NCBI RefSeq assembly: GCF_030580915.1
Contig: NZ_JAUQTA010000002.1
Span: forward strand, 186,001 to 250,000
DNA: 64,000 nucleotides
Direction of reading: 5' to 3'
Origin: Nocardioides jiangxiensis
GTDB lineage: Bacteria; Actinomycetota; Actinomycetes; Propionibacteriales; Nocardioidaceae
Positions 56,608-64,000 of this stretch are shown piece after piece. Both the position numbers and the translations under genes were made by a program. How positions within the stretch are numbered: the first letter of the stretch is position 1; each line of letters begins with the position of its first letter. The notes beneath the pieces were generated by a model. That model was not told the DNA's origin. It made no database searches and saw only the letters and a list, made by a program, of their open reading frames with translations.

Positions 56608-57927
56608 ATGATCCACGCCTCGACTGTCGCGACCCCGGACACCGGCGACACCGCCTGGCTGCTCACCTCAGCGGCCCTGGTGCTGCTCATGGTCCCCGGC
56701 CTGGCCCTCTTCTACGGCGGCATGGTCCGCGTGAAGTCCGTCCTCAACATGATGATGATGGTCTTCGGCGCGCTCGCCGTCGTCATGGTCGTCTGGCTGA
56801 TGCTCGGCTACTCGCTCGCCTTCGGTCACGACCTCGGCCACGGCCTGATCGGCGACCCGACGCAGTACGCCGGGTTCAGCTCCCTCATCGAGGCCCGGGA
56901 CGGCGCGGCGTACGACGAGATGGTCTTCGCCGCCTTCCAGGGCCTCTTCGCGGCGATCACCGTCGGCCTGATCGCCGGCGCCATCGCCGACCGGGCCCGT
57001 TTCGGCACCTGGCTGCTCTTCTCCGCGCTGTGGACCCTGCTGGTCTACGCACCGGTGGCGCACTGGATCTTCTACCTCGGCGGCGACGGCCACTCGGCCG
57101 GATGGCTGGTCGGCAAGGTCGGGGCGCTCGACTTCGCCGGTGGTACCGCGGTGGAGATCAACTCGGGCGCGGCGGGCTTCGCCGCCGCCATCGTGCTCGG
57201 CAAGCGCATCGGCTTCGGCAAGGACCCGATGAAGCCGCACAACCTGACCCTCACGATGATCGGTGCCGGCCTGCTCTGGTTCGGCTGGTTCGGCTTCAAC
57301 GCCGGCTCGGCGCTCGCGGCCAACCACACCGCGGCGATCGTCTTCGTCAACACGCTGATGGCCGGTTGCTCGGGCCTGCTGGCCTGGTCGCTCGTCGAGC
57401 GCTTCCGCGACGGCCACGCCACCTCGTTCGGCGCTGCCTCCGGTGTGGTCGCCGGCCTGGTCGCGATCACACCGTCCTGCGGTGCGGTCTCGCCGGTCGG
57501 GGCGACCCTGGTAGGCATCGTGGCCGGTGCGGTCTGCGCCGTCGCGGTCGGCTGGAAGCACCACTTCGGCTACGACGACTCGCTCGACGTCGTCGGCGTC
57601 CACCTCGTCGGTGGCCTCGTCGGCATGACCCTCATCGGCCTGCTCGCGAACGCCGACGTCGTCGGTGTCGACGGCCTCTTCTACGGCGGCGGGGTCGACC
57701 AGCTCTGGCGCCAGGTCGTCGCGGCGCTGGTCACGTTCGCCTTCTCCGGCCTGGTGACCGCCGTCCTGGTGCGGGTGCTCGACACGACGATGGGCTTCCG
57801 GGTGCACGCGGACGACGAGTCGCTCGGTGTCGACCTCGTGATCCACGCGGAGGCGGCCTACGACCTGCACCCGACCGGCGGGGCCCGTCCCCATCTGGGG
57901 CCTGGTAGTGGCACGCTTCACCTCTGA
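56608..57927 (+). CDS. amt: Ammonium transporter
   Basis: 439 aa, eleven membrane helices. LALFYGGMVRVKSVLNMMMM is the Amt signature start, FNAGSALAANHTAAIVFVNT and the twin His region DVVGVHLVGGLVGMTLIG line the pore, and DDSLDVVGVH is conserved. The N-terminus is periplasmic and lacks a long signal. The C-terminal cytosolic tail (HADDESLGVDLVIHAEAAYD) contacts PII. Flanked by two PII genes and ahead of glnD. Confidence 0.93.
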   Translation: MIHASTVATPDTGDTAWLLTSAALVLLMVPGLALFYGGMVRVKSVLNMMMMVFGALAVVMVVWLMLGYSLAFGHDLGHGLIGDPTQYAGFSSLIEARDGAAYDEMVFAAFQGLFAAITVGLIAGAIADRARFGTWLLFSALWTLLVYAPVAHWIFYLGGDGHSAGWLVGKVGALDFAGGTAVEINSGAAGFAAAIVLGKRIGFGKDPMKPHNLTLTMIGAGLLWFGWFGFNAGSALAANHTAAIVFVNTLMAGCSGLLAWSLVERFRDGHATSFGAASGVVAGLVAITPSCGAVSPVGATLVGIVAGAVCAVAVGWKHHFGYDDSLDVVGVHLVGGLVGMTLIGLLANADVVGVDGLFYGGGVDQLWRQVVAALVTFAFSGLVTAVLVRVLDTTMGFRVHADDESLGVDLVIHAEAAYDLHPTGGARPHLGPGSGTLHL

Positions 57928-58305
<378 letters not shown>

Positions 58306-58318
58306 CATCCTTCGCGGC

Positions 58319-60565
58319 ATGACTGCGGAGGAGCGCCAGCGGCGTACGGCGGCTGCGGACGAGCTCTGCGCGACGGCGTACGCCGACCTGGGCGGCCTGG
58401 ACACGGGCGTCGCCCTGGTCGCCGTCGGCGGCTACGGCCGCGGGGAGCTGGCGCCCCACTCCGACCTCGACGTCGTGCTCGTCTACGACGAGGGCGTCGA
58501 CGTCGGCGACCTGCCCGAGAAGCTCTGGTACCCCCTGTGGGACTCGGGCGCGAAGCTCGACCACTCGGTGCGCACGCTCGCGGAGTGCATCGAGGCCGGC
58601 GAAGCCGACCTCCGTGTCGCCCTGGGCATGCTCGATGCCCGTCATCTCGCGGGCGACCCGAACCTGACGCTCCGCCTCCGCACGCACATGCTCGGCTCCT
58701 GGCGACGGGAGGCACGGCAGAAGCTCCCCGGCTTCCACGAGCTCGTGCGCAGCCGGCACGAGATCACCGGCGAGCTGGCCCATGTCTCGGTGCCGGACCT
58801 CAAGGAGGCCGAGGGGGGCCTGCGTGACGCGACCGCGCTGAAGGCACTGGTCGCCACCTGGCTCGTCGACGTGCCGCACGTCGACGTCGAGCGCTGCCGG
58901 CAGGCCCTGCTGGACACCCGTGACATCGTCCACGCGATCGCCGGCCGCGCCTCGGACCGGATCACGCCCGAGATGTGGGGCCAGATGGCGGAGCCGCTCG
59001 GGCTCGAGGACGCCCGCGCCGTGCAGGTGCACGTGCGCGACCTCGGCCGACGGCTGACGCACATCTCACGCCTCACCTGGCACCGCGTCGACCAGGTGAT
59101 CGCGCGCCCGGCGTCCCTCCGGGGTGCGCGCAGGCCCGACCTCGTCGGCATCGCACCGGGCCTCGCGGTGTCCTCCGGCGAGGTCGTGCTCGCGCAGGGT
59201 GCCAAGCCCGAGGCCGACCCCTTCCTGCTCCTGCGGGCTGCAGCGGAGGCAGCCGAGCGGGCACTGCCGCTCTCGCCGGCGACCGCCGCCCGCCTGGCCC
59301 GCGCCTGTCCCGACCTCCCGGCACCCTGGCCGGCCCAGGCCCGGCACCTGCTGGTCCGCCTGCTCTCCGCTGGTCGCCCGATGCTGCCGGTGTGGGAGAC
59401 CCTCGAGGAGACCCGCGCCCTCCAGCGGATCCTTCCCGAGTGGGACCTGATCCGGTCGCTGCCGCACGCGTCGGTGATCCATCGCTTCACCGTGGACCGC
59501 CACGTGGTCGAGACCTGCATCGAGGCCTCGGAGCTGATCCGCCGCGTCGCGCGCCCCGACGTCCTCATGGTGTCGGCGCTGCTCCACGACATCGGCAAGT
59601 GCGAGGTCGGCGACCACTCCGTGGAGGGCGAGCCGATCGCCAGGGCGGTGGCCGAACGCGTCGGCTTCACCCCCGACGAGGTCGACCTGGTGGGCACCCT
59701 CGTGCGCTGGCACCTGCTGCTCAGCGAGACCGCGACGACGCGTGACCCCGACGACCCGGCGACGGTGCAGCTGCTCCTCGAGCACATCCCGAACCCCGAG
59801 GCGCTCTCGCTCCTCGTCGCCCTGACCGAGGCGGACGCCCGCGCGGCGTCGCCGCAGGCCTGGACCAAGTGGCGCGCGAGCCTGGTCCGCCACCTCGCCC
59901 AGCGGACGTACGCCGCGATGCTCGCGGGGGCGGTCGACGCGCCGGCCCTGCTGGTGGCGGACCCGTCGGTCGACGTCCCCGCCGAGCTGCTCGACGACCC
60001 CTCGCGGGTCCACGTCGAGGTGGAGCACCACGCCGAGGGTGCGCGGGTCACCGTCATGTCCGGGGACCGCGTGGGACTGCTCGCCGACGCAGCCGCGATG
60101 TTCGCCGTCCAGAAGACCTCGGTCAACGCCGCCAAGGTCTGGACCCAGGACCCGATCGGCATCTCGGTCTGGGACACCGACGAGCAGCACCTGGACGCCG
60201 CGGTGCTGCGGACCCGCCTGGAGTCGATCGTCGACGGCAGGCTCGACGCGCGCTCGCGCCTCGAGCGGCCCCGCCCCGGACGCCTGGAGCCCACTGTGCG
60301 GGCGCGCCCGGAGGCCTCCGACACCGCTGCGGTGCTCGAGGTGCGCATGGACGACCGCCCCGGTGTCGTGTTCCTGGTGTGCGCGACCCTCGCCGACCTC
60401 GGGCTGTCCGTGCGCTCCGCTCACGTGTCGACACTGGGCCCGCAGGCGGTCGACGTCTTCTACGTGATCGAGCCCGACGGGTCGCTCCCGACGGAGCAGC
60501 GGGCGGACGCGGCGGCGAACGCCGTTCGTGACGCGCTCGTGCGCACCGTTACCCTTGAGGCCTGA
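58319..60565 (+). CDS. glnD: PII nucleotidyltransferase GlnD
   Basis: 748 aa. Nucleotidyltransferase motif GGYGRG (37-42) with D49 and D51 in SDLDVVLVYD. The HD hydrolase motif LLHDIGK is near 420, and there are two C-terminal ACT domains (VTVMSGDRVGLLADAAAMF and DRPGVVFLVCATLADLGLS). In actinobacteria this enzyme adenylylates rather than uridylylates PII. It begins 13 bases after the second PII stop in the same transcript. The N-terminus is shorter than that of E. coli. Confidence 0.93.
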   Translation: MTAEERQRRTAAADELCATAYADLGGLDTGVALVAVGGYGRGELAPHSDLDVVLVYDEGVDVGDLPEKLWYPLWDSGAKLDHSVRTLAECIEAGEADLRVALGMLDARHLAGDPNLTLRLRTHMLGSWRREARQKLPGFHELVRSRHEITGELAHVSVPDLKEAEGGLRDATALKALVATWLVDVPHVDVERCRQALLDTRDIVHAIAGRASDRITPEMWGQMAEPLGLEDARAVQVHVRDLGRRLTHISRLTWHRVDQVIARPASLRGARRPDLVGIAPGLAVSSGEVVLAQGAKPEADPFLLLRAAAEAAERALPLSPATAARLARACPDLPAPWPAQARHLLVRLLSAGRPMLPVWETLEETRALQRILPEWDLIRSLPHASVIHRFTVDRHVVETCIEASELIRRVARPDVLMVSALLHDIGKCEVGDHSVEGEPIARAVAERVGFTPDEVDLVGTLVRWHLLLSETATTRDPDDPATVQLLLEHIPNPEALSLLVALTEADARAASPQAWTKWRASLVRHLAQRTYAAMLAGAVDAPALLVADPSVDVPAELLDDPSRVHVEVEHHAEGARVTVMSGDRVGLLADAAAMFAVQKTSVNAAKVWTQDPIGISVWDTDEQHLDAAVLRTRLESIVDGRLDARSRLERPRPGRLEPTVRARPEASDTAAVLEVRMDDRPGVVFLVCATLADLGLSVRSAHVSTLGPQAVDVFYVIEPDGSLPTEQRADAAANAVRDALVRTVTLEA

Positions 60566-60650
60566 CGTTTCCGTAGCGTCGTGCGGCTCGCGCCCCCCCG
60601 GGGGGTGCCGGACGCATGACGTCCCGCTGATCCACCGAGGGACCTGACAC

Positions 60651-62204
<1,554 letters not shown>

Positions 62205-62208
62205 CCTG

Positions 62209-62574
62209 ATGCGGGTTCTCGTCGTCGACGGCGCCAACGTCGTCGGCGCCCGGCCGGACGGCTGGTGGAAGGACCGCGCGGCGGCTGCACGACGGCTGCA
62301 CGAGCAGCTGCTCGTCGCCGACATCACGTACGACGCCGTGGTGCTGGTCCTGGAGGGCCAGGCCAAGGGCGGGGTGAAGCCGGGTCGCGACCGCGATGTG
62401 CGTGTGGTGCACGCGTCGAAGGACGGCGACGCCGCGATCCTCGACGAGGTCCGGCTGCTCGTCGGCAAGGGTCACGAGGTGGTCGTGGCCACCTCCGACC
62501 GGGAGCTCGCCCTGCGCTCGGAGGCCCTGCGCGCCCGCACCATCGGTGCAGCCTGGTTGCTCGACCAGCTCTGA
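62209..62574 (+). CDS. NYN/PIN-like nuclease domain protein
   Basis: 121 aa. VLVVDGANVVGARPDGWWKDR, HASKDGDAAILDEV and VVATSDRELALRSEALRARTIGA give the three acidic clusters of a NYN (YacP-like) RNase fold. The position right after ffh is conserved in actinobacteria as I recall, suggesting an RNA-processing or translation-quality role. Target unknown. The frame continues to the 22-bp repeat array. Confidence 0.78.
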   Translation: MRVLVVDGANVVGARPDGWWKDRAAAARRLHEQLLVADITYDAVVLVLEGQAKGGVKPGRDRDVRVVHASKDGDAAILDEVRLLVGKGHEVVVATSDRELALRSEALRARTIGAAWLLDQL

Positions 62575-62578
62575 CCGG

Positions 62579-62733
62579 GCGCGAGACGGGGCTCGTGCCG
62601 CGGCCGGAGCGGGCGTTGTGCCGCGCCGATACGGGCCTTGTGCCGCGCCGAGAAGGGGCTCGTGCCGCGCCGAGACGGGCCTTGTGCCGCGCCGAGACGG
62701 GGCTCGTGCCGCGGCCGGAGCGGGCGCGGGCCG
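62579..62733. repeat. Array of seven 22-23 bp repeats
   Basis: Units start at about 62579, 62601, 62624, 62646, 62668, 62690 and 62712. The consensus begins CGCCGAGACGGG and ends GTGCCG, with the middle alternating between GCTC and CCTT. Units 2 and 7 share a divergent CGGCCGGAGCGGGCG form. It ends two bases before the amidohydrolase -10 box. The same unit occurs at 33305-33371. Confidence 0.85.
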
Positions 62734-62747
62734 CTAGGTTGGCGAGC

Positions 62748-63818
62748 ATGAGCACGCTGCGGTTCCACGGTCCGGTCCTTCCCTCCGGCGAGGTCCAGGA
62801 CCTCTACGTCGTCGACGGCCACGTGACCTATCACGCGCAGCCGGGTGCCGAGACGGCGGCGCGCGGCTGGATCGTGCCCGGCCTCGTGGACGCCCACTGC
62901 CACCTCGGGCTGGGGGAGGAGGGCGCGATCTCCGAGGAGGAGACGGTCACGACCGCGATCGAGGACCGCGACGCGGGCGCTCTGCTGCTCCGGGACTGCG
63001 GCTCGCCCATCGACACCCGCTTCGTGCAGGAGCGCGACGACCTCCCGCGGCTGGTCCGCGCCGGGCGCCACGTCGCCCGCACCCGCCGCTACCTGCCCGG
63101 CTACGGCGTCGAGGTCGAGCCCACCGACCTCGCCCTCGAGATCGCGCGCCAGGCGGAGCGCGGCGACGGCTGGGTGAAGATCGTCGGTGACTGGATCTCG
63201 CGGGCAGAGGGAGACCTGCTGCCGTCGTTCCCCGCCTCCGACCTGGCCGAGGCGATCGCGACCGCCCACCGCCACGGCGCGAAGGTCACCGCCCACTGCT
63301 TCGGGCAGGACGTGCTGCCGGGCCTGATCCGTGCCGGCATCGACTGCATCGAGCACGGCACCGGCCTCTCCCTGGAGCTGGTCGAGGAGATGGCCCGCCG
63401 CGGGACGGCACTGGTCCCGACGGTGATGCAGACCGACAAGCTGCTCGGCTTCGCCGACGCGGGCCGCGCGAAGTTCCCGGCGTACGGCGACCGGATGGCC
63501 GACCTCCACGCCCGCCGCCGCGAGGTGCTGATGAGTGCCTACGAGGCCGGTGTGCCCCTCTTCGCGGGCACTGACGGCGGCGGCGAGAAGCGCCACGGCA
63601 ACCTCGCCAACGAGGTGCTCGCGATGCACGCGATGGGCATCCCTGCGGAGGACGCCCTGGCGTCCGCGTCCTGGAAGGGCCGCGCCTGGCTCGGCTTCGG
63701 TGCGCTGGAGGAGGGGAGTGAGGCCGACTTCGTGGTGTACGACGCCGACCCGCGTGCTGACCTCGGCGTGCTCCACTCACCGGCCCTTGTGGTGCTCCGC
63801 GGCAGGGTCGTCGCCTGA
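62748..63818 (+). CDS. Amidohydrolase, imidazolonepropionase/prolidase-like
   Basis: 356 aa metal-dependent hydrolase. VDAHCHLG near 48 is the HxH site. KIVGDW supplies a conserved Lys, then TAHCFGQ, CIEHGTGL and FAGTDGGG with the catalytic Asp. Substrate unknown (amide, dipeptide or lactam). ATG 62748 is seven bases after TAGGTT (62735-62740), so likely leaderless, with a promoter that abuts the repeat array. Confidence 0.82.
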   Translation: MSTLRFHGPVLPSGEVQDLYVVDGHVTYHAQPGAETAARGWIVPGLVDAHCHLGLGEEGAISEEETVTTAIEDRDAGALLLRDCGSPIDTRFVQERDDLPRLVRAGRHVARTRRYLPGYGVEVEPTDLALEIARQAERGDGWVKIVGDWISRAEGDLLPSFPASDLAEAIATAHRHGAKVTAHCFGQDVLPGLIRAGIDCIEHGTGLSLELVEEMARRGTALVPTVMQTDKLLGFADAGRAKFPAYGDRMADLHARRREVLMSAYEAGVPLFAGTDGGGEKRHGNLANEVLAMHAMGIPAEDALASASWKGRAWLGFGALEEGSEADFVVYDADPRADLGVLHSPALVVLRGRVVA

Positions 63819-63819
63819 T

Positions 63820-63849
63820 TTCTGTCACGCAGGAGGTCTCTGGCAGAAT
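63820..63849 (+). promoter_or_regulatory. Putative rpsP promoter
   Basis: TTCTGT and CAGAAT spaced by 18 bases, giving a leader of about 130 bases before rpsP. The -35 match is weak. Confidence 0.4.
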
Positions 63850-63983
63850 GACCGGCTGAGTCCTGCTCGGATCGCGACCCTCTATCCCGGTCCGGACCAG
63901 GCCCACTCGAGCAGACCACTGCGGTCCCCACCTGTCGGTGTGCTGCTCACCCACTCACAAGCTTTGAAGGAGACACCACAACC

Positions 63984-64000
63984 GTGGCCGTCAAGATTCG
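63984..64000 (+). CDS. rpsP: 30S ribosomal protein S16 (5' end only)
   Basis: GTG then codons for AVKIR run off the window. AAGGAG at 63967-63972 is 11 bases upstream. The AVKIR N-terminus and the place downstream of ffh identify S16, which begins the rpsP-rimM-trmD-rplS group. Confidence 0.8.

Noticed and set aside
60592..60606. C7/G6 run between glnD and ffh as a terminator
   Set aside because: The arms abut without a proper loop, and there is no T tract.
62579..62733. CRISPR array
   Set aside because: Units are contiguous with no spacers, and no cas genes are present.

Overview
The window is chromosomal DNA from a high-GC actinobacterium, most likely Nocardioides or another member of the Nocardioidaceae. 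The evidence is the GC-rich third positions, frequent GTG starts, many apparently leaderless genes with a TAnnnT -10 box 6-7 bases before the start codon, a HupB-type histone-like protein with a long Lys/Ala tail, GlnR-type GTnAC boxes, BioQ- and NdgR-type regulators, and the ffh-NYN-rpsP and yceD-rpmF-rnc-mutM-...-smc-ftsY gene orders. Nearly everything is core metabolism and information processing. I see no prophage, insertion sequence, CRISPR array or recognisable defence island, and no gene-free stretch longer than about 220 bases.

Layout. 1-2.9 kb: partial MerR regulator, an isoleucine-type leader and attenuator, citramalate synthase (cimA), and an FMN reductase. 2.9-8.3 kb: biotin operon bioB-A-F-D (minus strand) facing a TetR regulator (bioQ) across a perfect palindromic operator, then a small lipoprotein. 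8.3-14 kb: membrane class III nucleotide cyclase, SSAT-like acetyltransferase, a conserved protein of unknown function, a frameshifted DUF2510-RDD protein, and a DUF2306 membrane protein facing a TetR regulator. 14-18.4 kb: FAH-family hydrolase, gltX, CPBP protease, phosphoesterase, tRNA-Gln and tRNA-Glu. 18.4-25.7 kb: SRPBCC protein, ABC transporter, ogt, secreted phosphoesterase, and ndgR facing leuCD. 25.8-33.6 kb: hupB, plsC-type acyltransferase, gpsA, a Cys/Met-metabolism PLP enzyme facing pyrE-ddl, lipoprotein, RAM protein, thiL, rpmB. 33.8-43.9 kb: fakA-like gene, recG, rsmD, coaD; then yceD, rpmF, rnc, mutM; a rhomboid-fold protein and an MFS transporter. 43.9-56 kb: smc, two OafA-type acyltransferases, ftsY, and two glycosyltransferases, which look like a small envelope-glycan group. 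56-60.6 kb: nitrogen cassette PII-amt-PII-glnD with GlnR boxes. 60.6-64 kb: ffh, NYN nuclease, a 22-bp repeat array, amidohydrolase, and the first codons of rpsP.

How the parts work together. Ile (cimA) and Leu (leuCD) synthesis each carry visible regulation: a leader peptide with an intrinsic terminator, and an IclR-type regulator respectively. Biotin synthesis appears to be autoregulated by the divergent BioQ. The nitrogen cassette pairs an ammonium channel with two nearly identical PII proteins and the enzyme that would modify them. ffh and ftsY supply the two GTPases of the SRP pathway.

I did not find a convincing undescribed multi-gene system. The least explained items are nucleic-acid elements: a cloverleaf palindrome at 10432-10522, a 22-bp dispersed repeat at 33305-33371 and 62579-62733, the cimA leader, and a hairpin directly before an apparent CTG start of rnc.
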